Assembly (NCBI GenBank): GCA_038230695.1
Contig: JBBRMT010000129.1
Span: 1 to 12,815, forward strand
DNA from: QHBQ01 sp038230695
Lineage (GTDB): Bacteria; Chloroflexota; Chloroflexia; QHBQ01
Length of the DNA stretch: 12,815 bases
Direction of reading: 5' to 3'
Position 1 is the first letter of the stretch; each line of letters starts with the position of its first letter. The notes under the pieces were generated by a model that saw nothing but the letters and a program-made list of their open reading frames with translations, made no database searches and was not told the DNA's origin. The position numbers and the translations under genes were made by a program. Below are positions 1 through 7,165 of this stretch, piece by piece.

Positions 1-210
1 ACAAGCAACAGCAACAGCAAAAAACCCTCTACTTTCACGGACTACACACCCCAAATGGTGAAGGGCAGTAGTGGTGGGAGATAACCCGCCACTCGCCGAG
101 TTACTGAGGGCGGGGAGCGTAGCTCCGACCCTTCAAGCGCAAACAACGCTGGTCGAATGCACTAGCGCTGCAATGTAATACCAAATAGCCGAAGAGACAG
201 TGATTGTTCC

Positions 211-235
211 GTAGGGGCGGGGTGCGCTCGCCCCG
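211..235. repeat. GC-rich palindromic intergenic repeat (GTAGGGGCG...CGCCCC)
   Basis: The site begins GTAGGGGCG and ends CGCCCCG, giving a stem of GGGGCG (214-219) with CGCCCC (229-234), or alternatively CGGGG/CCCCG. Its outer part matches the reverse complement of the repeats at 431-460 and 9060-9087, which also have TAGGGGCG and CGCCC ends but a different loop. It is probably a looser member of the same dispersed family. Function is unknown. Confidence 0.5.
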
Positions 236-293
236 GTGAAGTGGCAGCAATGCTCATCGAAAACTGAAGCCCCGCCAAGCAACTTGCCTATAG

Positions 294-299
294 TATAAT
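294..299 (+). promoter_or_regulatory. Probable -10 box for the SLH glycoside hydrolase gene
   Basis: A perfect TATAAT lies 28 bases before the chosen ATG at 328, in the only AT-rich stretch of the leader. No good -35 hexamer is found 16-18 bases upstream (the sequence there is CCCGCC), so activation by another factor or an error in this call is possible. The ribosome binding site AAAGGTGGGG (313-322) follows. Confidence 0.4.
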
Positions 300-327
300 A
301 ACTAGAGATTTGAAAGGTGGGGAAAGC

Positions 328-3300
328 ATGAAGGACAGGCAAGCAATATTCGGCAGGCTGCTGGGGCTGGCTCTGCTGTTGATGGTAATCATCGTGGGCG
401 GCACGACGCTCGCCGCACCACAACGACCCAGCAGGGCGAACAACGGTTCGCCCCTACAAAGCAGTTTGTCGCCTACAAGCGGTTACGACCAGTATGGCGG
501 CTGGAACGCGCTGCCAATTAGCAATGCAACGGGCTTCTTTCGCACTGCAGTGGTGAGCGGCGCTAGCTGGCTGGTCACACCGGACGGCCATGCCTTCTTT
601 AGCTTGGGCCTCAACGCGATTGGCTACTCTGGCAACCCGGCGGTATTCGAGAGCTACGACCAACGGATGTTCGACCAGTACCACAACGTCAACGCCTGGG
701 CGGCGGCAACCAGCGCGATAATACGTGGCTGGGGCTTCAACACTATAGGCGGCTTCAGCGGGCGGGAGATTACCGACCACCAACTGGCTGAGACCCGCGT
801 GCTGCGTCTGGCGGCTACCAGCATCGCTGCGCCCTACAACGTGCCGCACGTCAATGGCCTGTTCCCCGATGTGTTCGACCCCCACTTTGCCCCCGCCGTC
901 AATCAGATCGCCACCGCTGCGATTAGTGACACCGACATCAGTGACCCCTGGCTGCTCGGCTACTTCCTGGACAACGAACTGTACTGGTACAAGGATGGCT
1001 ATTGGAGCGACAACCCCGCTTCCACCCTGACGGAAAACTTCATCGCCCTCTCTGGCAGCGCGGCGGGCAAGCAGGCGTGGGTCGGCTATCTGCAAGCTAG
1101 CTATCCCAGCATCACCGCGCTGAACAACGCATGGGCAACTGGCTACACCAGCTTCAGTGGCAGCGAATCCACCAGCCTGCTAAATACCACCAGTATCACC
1201 GCGACGGGAGCAATCACCGACAAGTATGCCTTCCTCAGCAACATCGCTACCCAGTATTACAGCGTCACCACCAGCGCGGTGCGTAGCCGCGACCCCAACC
1301 ACCTGATCTTCAGCGATCGCTTCGTTGGTATCCCCCTATACCGCCAGATTATCGCCGCAGCGGGGCAATATGTGGATGCCATCGCGCTCAATATCTACGA
1401 TGATACCGCCGACAATCTAACCCTGGGCGACCTCGATGAGGCCAGCGCGTGGAGCGGCAAGCCCGCGCTAGTTAGCGAGTACGGCTTCCGCGCCGTCACT
1501 TCGGGAATGGCGAACCAACCCTACGTCAAGGGCGGGTGGCTGCCAACCGACGCTGACCGCGCCTCCGCCTATCGGCTGATGATGAGTGAGACGCTGCGCC
1601 GCCCCGGCGTGATCGGCGCACACTGGTTCATGTACGCCGATAATCCCACCCTGTTTGACCCGGTGTACAGCGGCCACTATAGCTGGGGCTTTGTGGACAT
1701 CAACGGCCATCCCTACACTGGCCTGAGCGACTCCGCTACCACCTTCAATACCGACCTCTACTATCGTCGCCTCGTCCAGCCCGCTGCCAGCCTGGAGCCG
1801 CCCACTCCGCTCAGTCCGATGTACAATGCACCAGTCTTCACCGCCAACCCAACCTTCACATGGCGGCCCGTTGTGGGCGCGACCAGCTATACCTGGCAGG
1901 CAGCCCGCACGCCCAATTTCGCCAACCCTCTCACCGTAGACGGCCTCGCCACCACCACCTACACCAGTGTAAATGCGCTCGACTGGGGACGCTGGTACTG
2001 GCGGATACGGGTGGATAGCATGGTTAGCGATACGCTGGCCTACACCGCGCCGCAGCCATTCTACGTGCTGCGCCAGGCTGCCAGCATACTTGTCAACGGC
2101 TTCGAGACCGCGCCGGATGTGACGCTGCAAGGGCAGGGATCGGACTACCGCTGGGCCGCTGAGGTGAATGGCGATATTAGTATGACTGGCACGACCAGCT
2201 TTGGTGTAACCCAGGGGCAGCAGGCGGGGCTACTCACCTTCAGTGGGCAGACGAATGGCCTCGGCAATCACTACGGCTGGGCGGTGATGAGTCGCTATCC
2301 CGCTGGGCCAGCCTTTACTCCGCGTGATTGGAGCGGCTTCAACTATCTCACCCTTGACTTTAGCTACACTGGCCCCATTACCAGCACCCCATACGCCGAA
2401 GTTGGCTTCAATGATGCGGCGGACAAGGGCAACACCACCACCCTGCCGATCCGCGCTGGCACCACCCAGGCGGTGGTCTCGATTGATGCGGCGGTTCGGG
2501 GCGGGATGAACCCCGCGCTGATGGCGGGACTGGTGATCGGCACGGATCGGCCAGCAGCAGGGATGCAAATGGCGGTTGACAATCTGATGTTGCGCCAGGT
2601 TGCCCGCGACATTGCGCCCCAGCCGCCGATTACCCCCATCGTCAGCGATGTGCAGGTCAGCGGCACGCTGTTGCTCGACTGGCGCGGCTACCAGCCCGCT
2701 ACCAGCACGGTTGCCTATCTCGTCTACATCACCGACACGGCCAACACGCCGATCAGCAGCCTTACGCCAGTGCTGCGCCTCGATGCGGTCGGCCAATCCA
2801 CGCTGCTCAAGGTGCAACTGAACCCCCACTCACCCACCCGCGACAGCTACGGCTACGACGACCTGCACAACGGCCAGCCCTTCTACGTCACGATCATACC
2901 AGTGGACTTCTGGGGCAATCTCGGCGCAGTCGGCCCCACCATCGCCGCCACGACCAGCGAGTGCGGCCTCAGCTTCAGCGACGTGCCGTTCAGCTACTGG
3001 GCGGCTACCTACATCAATCACATTGCCTGCCTGCACATCGTCAACGGGGTGGGCGGCGGCCTGTTCCAGCCCAACGGCAGCGCTAGCCGCGACCAGTTCG
3101 CCAAGATGATCAGCCTGGCGCAGGGCTGGCCGCTCACTACGCCCACCGCCCCCACCTTTAGCGACGTGCCGCCCAGCAACCCGCTCTACACCTTCGTGGA
3201 GACCGCCGTCAGCCACAATGCGATTAGCGGGGCGAACGCGGCCACCTGCGCGGCGCGTGGCCTGGCCGTCCCCTGCTTCCTACCTCACGACCCGATCAGC

Positions 3301-3774
3301 CGCGCCCAGCTAGCGGTCATCCTGGTGCGCGCCTACGGCTGGGCGACCGACACCAGTGGCGGGCCGCACTTTACCGATGTGCCGCCCACCGGCTTCGGCT
3401 ATGCCGCAATCGAAACCTGCTACAATCGCGGCATCGTCAGCGGCATCGGCGGTGGCCTATTTCAGCCCAACGGCGCAATCACCCGCGCTCAGATGGCGCG
3501 GATGCTGTATCGGGCGATAAGGCAGCCCTTACTTCCGCAGCGCCTCGCGCTCCAGCCGCGCCACCGCCTTCGCCACCTCGGCGAGGGCGATTTTTTGCTT
3601 GCGATAGTAGTCCGCTTCGCTCATCGCCAGGCGGTGAGCCACCTCGCGGGTGCCGAGGCCTTGCTTGTAGCGCAGGCTGAGGATGTTGTATATCGTCCAC
3701 TCCGGCGTACCGCCCAGCGCAGCCGCACCGCTGGGGCGCAGCGCCTCGATGGCCTCGTCCAGCAGCTTACGTAG
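328..3774 (+). CDS. Exported agarase-like glycoside hydrolase with three C-terminal SLH domains
   Basis: ATG at 328 is preferred over the in-frame TTG at 310 because AGGTGGGG sits five bases upstream and a signal peptide follows directly (residues 1-30, LLGLALLLMVIIVGG core). Residues about 55-480 resemble a TIM-barrel glycoside hydrolase of the agarase/GH42-GH50 type. They have the opening 'WLVTPDGHAFFSLGLNAIG', a DNE motif (Glu217, likely acid/base) and 'VSEYGF' (Glu384, likely nucleophile). An Fn3-like domain (about 489-581), a carbohydrate-binding-like beta domain opening 'NGFET' (about 588-757) and a second Fn3-like domain (about 768-880) follow. Three SLH domains (about 883-1064) should anchor the protein to cell-wall polymer. 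The last 84 residues are the antisense of the neighbouring gene's end and look like read-through. The exact substrate and GH family are not determined; the exported, SLH-anchored architecture is well supported. Confidence 0.85.
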   Translation: MKDRQAIFGRLLGLALLLMVIIVGGTTLAAPQRPSRANNGSPLQSSLSPTSGYDQYGGWNALPISNATGFFRTAVVSGASWLVTPDGHAFFSLGLNAIGYSGNPAVFESYDQRMFDQYHNVNAWAAATSAIIRGWGFNTIGGFSGREITDHQLAETRVLRLAATSIAAPYNVPHVNGLFPDVFDPHFAPAVNQIATAAISDTDISDPWLLGYFLDNELYWYKDGYWSDNPASTLTENFIALSGSAAGKQAWVGYLQASYPSITALNNAWATGYTSFSGSESTSLLNTTSITATGAITDKYAFLSNIATQYYSVTTSAVRSRDPNHLIFSDRFVGIPLYRQIIAAAGQYVDAIALNIYDDTADNLTLGDLDEASAWSGKPALVSEYGFRAVTSGMANQPYVKGGWLPTDADRASAYRLMMSETLRRPGVIGAHWFMYADNPTLFDPVYSGHYSWGFVDINGHPYTGLSDSATTFNTDLYYRRLVQPAASLEPPTPLSPMYNAPVFTANPTFTWRPVVGATSYTWQAARTPNFANPLTVDGLATTTYTSVNALDWGRWYWRIRVDSMVSDTLAYTAPQPFYVLRQAASILVNGFETAPDVTLQGQGSDYRWAAEVNGDISMTGTTSFGVTQGQQAGLLTFSGQTNGLGNHYGWAVMSRYPAGPAFTPRDWSGFNYLTLDFSYTGPITSTPYAEVGFNDAADKGNTTTLPIRAGTTQAVVSIDAAVRGGMNPALMAGLVIGTDRPAAGMQMAVDNLMLRQVARDIAPQPPITPIVSDVQVSGTLLLDWRGYQPATSTVAYLVYITDTANTPISSLTPVLRLDAVGQSTLLKVQLNPHSPTRDSYGYDDLHNGQPFYVTIIPVDFWGNLGAVGPTIAATTSECGLSFSDVPFSYWAATYINHIACLHIVNGVGGGLFQPNGSASRDQFAKMISLAQGWPLTTPTAPTFSDVPPSNPLYTFVETAVSHNAISGANAATCAARGLAVPCFLPHDPISRAQLAVILVRAYGWATDTSGGPHFTDVPPTGFGYAAIETCYNRGIVSGIGGGLFQPNGAITRAQMARMLYRAIRQPLLPQRLALQPRHRLRHLGEGDFLLAIVVRFAHRQAVSHLAGAEALLVAQAEDVVYRPLRRTAQRSRTAGAQRLDGLVQQLT
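431..460 (+). repeat. Palindromic repeat inserted in coding sequence
   Basis: Perfect 8-bp stem GGGCGAAC / GTTCGCCC with loop AACG (434-453), followed by CTACAAA. The same stem, loop and 5' GCA flank recur at 9060-9087, outside any gene. Here it is read in frame as part of the linker just after the signal peptide (SRANNGSPLQ), a place where an insertion would be tolerated. Confidence 0.75.
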
Positions 3775-5802
3775 CCCATTGGCTGGCACGCTGCCCGCCG
3801 GGAGCGCGGCGTGAACCGCCTTCAGCTTGAGCAGCGGCGACTCGCTCAAGCGCGGTCCGCCCCAGTAGTTATCCAAAGCCCCCTTCACCAGCTTGGCGAA
3901 GTCAGGATCGTCTACCACGCTGGCATCCACCGCCTGGTACTCCGTGCTGTCGCTGCGCCGTGTGCTGGGGTTCTGACGTTCACGCTGCAACGCGCCGCGC
4001 CAGCGCTGCACCTCGCGCATCTCGTGGCTCATTTGCCGTAGGGTGGCGAACAGGCGGCGCTGCATCTGGCTGTCCTCCAGCGCCACTTCCGCCTGGCGCA
4101 CCAGGATACCGACGCGATGCTCTTCCTCGTAGCTGAGGCCCAGGCCTAGACCGAGTCGTCGCCCCGCCTCGCTGACGGTCACGCCCGCGCCCGCCACTCG
4201 CAGGCCAATCACGCCGAGGGTAGCGTCGCGGTTACGGGTGCGTAGCGGTAGCAGCAGATAACCACGCTCCAATAGCCCCACCACCCCGTCCAGCGGGATG
4301 AAGCGCTCATCGTTGGGCGGTAGCGGCCCACGCCCCACATTGACATTGACGTTCACGTTGACGTTGACGTTCACGTTCACGCCGTCCGCGCTGCTCACCG
4401 TTGGCTGGCTGACGCTGGCTTGCGCCCCGATGAATGGCTCAAGCAGCGGGCGGATCACCTCGATGGTGGGCGCACCAGGCGGATGCGCCCGCCCCAACAG
4501 GCGTGGCGCGTTAGCCCGCACCTGACCTGGCAACGCCGCCAGCGCGCCCAGGGCGTGGCTGCCGCCCAGCCCCTCGCGGTCGTGCGCTGCGATCTGCGAT
4601 AGCGCAGGCGTGCCGCCCTCCCAACCGACGGTGGCCGCCATATAGGGGTTCAGGTGTTCGCTATCTTCGCTGAACACCACCAGAAAGCCGCGATTGGCAC
4701 GCAGCAGGTCGGCAAGTGAAGCCAGGGTGTTCTCGAACAGTTGCTCCAGATCGGCATCGGTCAGCAGCGACTTGTCCAAATCGCGTAGCCAGAGGATATC
4801 CTCGCCATCATTGCGATAGAGCAGGCGGTCAATCGAGGGCTGTAGCACGCTGATCGCCGCCTGGGTCAGCACCACCATCAGCCCGATGGTGAACACCAGG
4901 AAGATGTCGCGTGGCACGTCGAGGATACTCTGCACCCGCGATGTTGCCAGCACTGGCACGATCACCATAATTGCCACCAGCGGCCCGCGCAGTAGGAAGT
5001 AGACCAGGCTGTGCTTGACCACCCGATCGGGAGTAAGCACCCCACTATAGGAGACGCTGTAGGCCATAACCACGCTGAGGACAGCGAGGCCGATGTTGCC
5101 AGTTAGGGTCAGGAGCGGCAAAGCGCGGGGGAACAGACCAGAGGGGGCAAAGGCAATAGTTAGCAGGTAGGGGAGGATAGCGACGGCTGGGGCGACGCTG
5201 GCGACCACCAGATAGGTGCTACGCCGCCGCGATGAGGTAGTCAGAGTGCGGACGCGGGCGCGGATGATGCTGCTAATGCCCCACACCAGGCTGATCAGCA
5301 GATAGACGAAGAATATCCAGAACAACGGGCCACCCGGCACCGGCACCTTGTTGTCGCCGGTTTGTGCCACCGCCTGAGGGCCACTCACGTTATGTGGCAC
5401 GCTCGGCAGTATTACAAGGTCGGTCAACGCGGCGATAACGGAGAAGATCGCGCTGATTACCCAACCGATACGGATACCGATCCGCCGCTTGTTGGAGAAG
5501 GCGTTGGTATCCTCTAGCAGCATATTGCTGAATAGCAGGTAGGTAGGGGGGATGAAAGCGAAGCCCAGCCATTGAATACGCAGCCAGATGTCGGTGTCCG
5601 TACCGACAGGCAGGATCAGCAACACGGTGTTGGCTATATAGACTGGCATCAGGGTGGCAATAAGAGCGCAGAAGCTCCGCGCCACCCGCTTCTGCCAGTT
5701 GTGCGACAGCACATAGATCAGCAGCGAAAAGATGATGACGAAGTTAGTGGCCGAGAGGGATACATTGAGCAGCCGCACCAAATCGCCGAGGTTTATCTGC
5801 AT
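3529..5802 (-). CDS. Multi-spanning membrane sensor with GAF-like region and C-terminal helix-turn-helix
   Basis: The 757-residue protein starts at ATG 5800-5802; an in-frame TGA two codons upstream rules out a longer start, and the Shine-Dalgarno sequence is weak (GATGG). Hydrophobic segments lie near residues 17-34, 43-65, 75-95, 108-130, 158-180, 196-218, 226-250, 265-286 and 299-320. The arrangement recalls the seven-helix N-terminal sensor of ComP-type kinases plus two extra helices. The linker 'IDRLLYR' and residues about 345-580 resemble a GAF sensor domain, broken by a low-complexity insert holding (VN)7V at 475-489. Residues about 590-640 are probably coiled coil. There are no N, G1 or G2 boxes, so it is not a histidine kinase. 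Residues about 699-745 ('LSLRYKQGLGTREVAHRL' then 'MSEADYYRKQKIAL') look like a sigma-region-4/LuxR-type helix-turn-helix. It is probably a membrane-tethered transcription regulator. It lies 166 bases downstream of the alpha-subunit gene on the same strand. Confidence 0.75.
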   Translation of the reverse strand: MQINLGDLVRLLNVSLSATNFVIIFSLLIYVLSHNWQKRVARSFCALIATLMPVYIANTVLLILPVGTDTDIWLRIQWLGFAFIPPTYLLFSNMLLEDTNAFSNKRRIGIRIGWVISAIFSVIAALTDLVILPSVPHNVSGPQAVAQTGDNKVPVPGGPLFWIFFVYLLISLVWGISSIIRARVRTLTTSSRRRSTYLVVASVAPAVAILPYLLTIAFAPSGLFPRALPLLTLTGNIGLAVLSVVMAYSVSYSGVLTPDRVVKHSLVYFLLRGPLVAIMVIVPVLATSRVQSILDVPRDIFLVFTIGLMVVLTQAAISVLQPSIDRLLYRNDGEDILWLRDLDKSLLTDADLEQLFENTLASLADLLRANRGFLVVFSEDSEHLNPYMAATVGWEGGTPALSQIAAHDREGLGGSHALGALAALPGQVRANAPRLLGRAHPPGAPTIEVIRPLLEPFIGAQASVSQPTVSSADGVNVNVNVNVNVNVNVGRGPLPPNDERFIPLDGVVGLLERGYLLLPLRTRNRDATLGVIGLRVAGAGVTVSEAGRRLGLGLGLSYEEEHRVGILVRQAEVALEDSQMQRRLFATLRQMSHEMREVQRWRGALQRERQNPSTRRSDSTEYQAVDASVVDDPDFAKLVKGALDNYWGGPRLSESPLLKLKAVHAALPAGSVPANGLRKLLDEAIEALRPSGAAALGGTPEWTIYNILSLRYKQGLGTREVAHRLAMSEADYYRKQKIALAEVAKAVARLEREALRK
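4336..4380 (-). repeat. In-frame hexanucleotide repeat encoding (Val-Asn)7Val
   Basis: On the minus strand, 7.5 copies of a 6-base unit GTSAAY (GTG/GTC alternating with AAC/AAT) encode residues 475-489 of the membrane sensor. Gain or loss of a unit changes the length by two residues without a frameshift. The third-position differences between units show the array is not freshly expanded. Confidence 0.9.
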
Positions 5803-5837
5803 AGGCCATCAAACAAGATTTAGTAAGCCACAGCGGA

Positions 5838-5938
5838 GGTTGGGGGAGAATGGTGAAGCGCAATAAAGCCGAGGTAAGCACGCAAGATCCTCCTTGCATA
5901 CCTCAACATTAGCGTATGGCGAGATTCTCCCCCAAACC
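5838..5938. repeat. Long inverted repeat with nested stem-loop between alpha-subunit and sensor genes
   Basis: The arms GGTTGGGGGAGAAT (5838-5851) and ATTCTCCCCCAAACC (5924-5938) are complementary apart from one base. Between them lies a second stem, GAGGTA (5871-5876) / TACCTC (5899-5904), with an inner GCAAG (5882-5886) / CTTGC (5893-5897). The structure fills most of the 166-base gap and would form in the minus-strand transcript. It could attenuate or process the message, or be a dispersed repeat. Confidence 0.6.
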
Positions 5939-5950
5939 CCCCGCTGGGGG
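5936..5950 (-). terminator. Possible weak terminator after the alpha-subunit gene
   Basis: On the minus strand, about 19 bases after the TAA, CCCCC-AGC-GGGGG forms a tight GC hairpin followed by GTTT. The U-run is only three bases, so termination would be incomplete and read-through into the sensor gene remains possible. The downstream half overlaps the long inverted repeat, so the two structures could compete. Confidence 0.35.
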
Positions 5951-5968
5951 CTTAGTTTAAGCAGTTGG

Positions 5969-7096
5969 TTACTCCTCGTCCTCATCCATATCGGCCAGGG
6001 AGGCGAGGTCACTAAGGCTGGTGAGGCGAGTACCCTTCTTGGGCTTGCCCTTGCGCCCCTTTGTATCATCTTCGGCAGGGGCGGCTGGCTCAGGCGCAGC
6101 AGGAGCGCGGGTGGGTAGCAAGCCGCTGGCCGACGCAGTTGCGCCACCAATGGCAGGCTCGTAGCCCTTCGCCTGCAGCTTCTGATGCAGTTCGTCAAGC
6201 GCCTTGTCGCCAAAGTTGCGTAGAGCGAGCAGGTCGCCATCGTTCATGGTCAGCACCTGACCGACGGTATCAATGTAGGCTCGCTTCAGCGCGTTGAAGG
6301 TGCGGCTGGTCAGGTCGAGGCTGTCAATGGGGATGCGCTCAAGCTCAGGCACTACGCTGGGGGCGCGTACCTCTGGCTCCTCGGCTAGCTCGTAGAGACC
6401 GCCACTGAAACCCGCGATGATCTGCCCATGCTTGGTTAGGATCTGGGCGGCCTGTCGCAGCGCCTCGACTGGCTCAATTGTGCCATCGGTCCAGATTTCA
6501 AGGATGAGGCGGTCATAGTCGGTGCGCTGGCCCAGGCGGGTGCGCTCAACTACATAAGTGACCTTCGAGATAGGCGAGTACATCGCGTCAATCGGCACCA
6601 TATCCATTGGCGTGCTGTCCATGCGCGACTCGGCAGGGCTGTAGCCGTAGCCGCGCTCCACCATCAGTTCGACGTTCAACGGATCGCGGCTGCCCTTGTT
6701 GAGGGTGATTAGCTCCACTTCAGGGTTCATCAGTTCCACACCCTCGGCCAACTCGGCATCGGCAGCAGTGAGGACGCGCCGCCCGCTGGGATAGGTGTTT
6801 GTGTGCAGCACCATCCGCTGCGGCTCGTCGCCGCGATAGCGTAGGCGCAGTTGCTTGACGTTGAGGATCACGTCAATAAGGTCTTCTTCGATTTGCGGCA
6901 GCCGCCCATCATCGTCGGGCGCGGGATCGAGCTTGATGGCGGTAACAGCCGCGCCGGGCAGCGAATTCAGCAGGATCTTCTTTAGCGCGTTGCCCAGGGT
7001 GGTTCCCCAGCCTGGCTCCAGCGGCTCCATCTTGAAACGGGCGTAATCCGGTTCGGTCGCAGTCTGTTCAATCTCTGGCAGGGTAATATCGAGCAA
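5969..7096 (-). CDS. rpoA: RNA polymerase alpha subunit, stand-alone and divergent (probable paralogue)
   Basis: The start is taken at TTG 7094-7096 (375 residues, 'MLDITLPEIE'). It is preceded by GGGGGTG with five-base spacing, lies downstream of a strong promoter, and opens as alpha subunits do; the longer open frame starts upstream of that promoter. The N-terminal dimerisation/assembly domain (about 1-235) keeps 'MEPLEPGWGTTLGNAL', 'GQRTDYDRLILEIWTDGTI' and 'AMYSPISKV'. The C-terminal domain (about 252-312) keeps Arg265, Asn268, Lys271, Gly296 and Lys298 of E. coli numbering. Departures: Lys39-Lys40 replace the usual Arg-Arg of 'NALRRILL', the 'HEFS...GV' loop is replaced by 'DPAPDDDGRLP', and Asp297 and Ala299 replace basic and Ser residues. 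A tail of about 60 residues carries Ala/Pro, a KGRKGKPKKG patch and an acidic end. No ribosomal protein gene is adjacent. The alpha identity is secure; that it is a second copy is inferred. Confidence 0.93.
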   Translation of the reverse strand: MLDITLPEIEQTATEPDYARFKMEPLEPGWGTTLGNALKKILLNSLPGAAVTAIKLDPAPDDDGRLPQIEEDLIDVILNVKQLRLRYRGDEPQRMVLHTNTYPSGRRVLTAADAELAEGVELMNPEVELITLNKGSRDPLNVELMVERGYGYSPAESRMDSTPMDMVPIDAMYSPISKVTYVVERTRLGQRTDYDRLILEIWTDGTIEPVEALRQAAQILTKHGQIIAGFSGGLYELAEEPEVRAPSVVPELERIPIDSLDLTSRTFNALKRAYIDTVGQVLTMNDGDLLALRNFGDKALDELHQKLQAKGYEPAIGGATASASGLLPTRAPAAPEPAAPAEDDTKGRKGKPKKGTRLTSLSDLASLADMDEDEE

Positions 7097-7165
7097 AACA
7101 GCACCCCCATTATATGACTGGCGAATAGCAGGAACGCGCCTCACCAAACGTGGGGCGCGAACGAT

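Larger units (their letters stand above)
1..327. other. Gene-free leader region with several hairpins
   Basis: No convincing coding region is seen on either strand. The left edge has a short CAACAG-type run. A stem CCCGCC (85-90) / GGCGGG (109-114) encloses a smaller ACTC/GAGT hairpin. A second hairpin is GGAGC (114-118), loop GTA, GCTCC (122-126). A third, GC-rich palindrome lies at 211-235 and is listed separately. The right end carries the -10 box and ribosome binding site of the gene starting at 328. The 96-codon open frame on the minus strand here has no recognisable protein character. Confidence 0.6.

Noticed and set aside
310..327. TTG-initiated six-residue extension of the first SLH protein
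   Set aside because: The ribosome binding site lies inside the extension and fits the ATG at 328, which also begins the signal peptide.
454..1095. 213-codon open frame on the minus strand (also 1468-2130 and 2230-2829)
   Set aside because: They lie opposite a strongly supported gene, have no domain character, and arise from its GC-rich codon pattern.
4000..4040. 'MSHEMREV' in the sensor as a histidine kinase H box
   Set aside because: It lacks the following Arg-Thr-Pro pattern and there is no ATPase domain downstream; it is more likely coiled coil.
4336..4380. The hexamer array as a CRISPR or minisatellite outside coding
   Set aside because: It is short, has no spacers, and is fully in frame within a gene.
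5809..6240. 143-codon minus-strand frame overlapping the end of the alpha gene
   Set aside because: Arg/Pro/Leu-rich out-of-frame translation of the alpha tail with no family resemblance.
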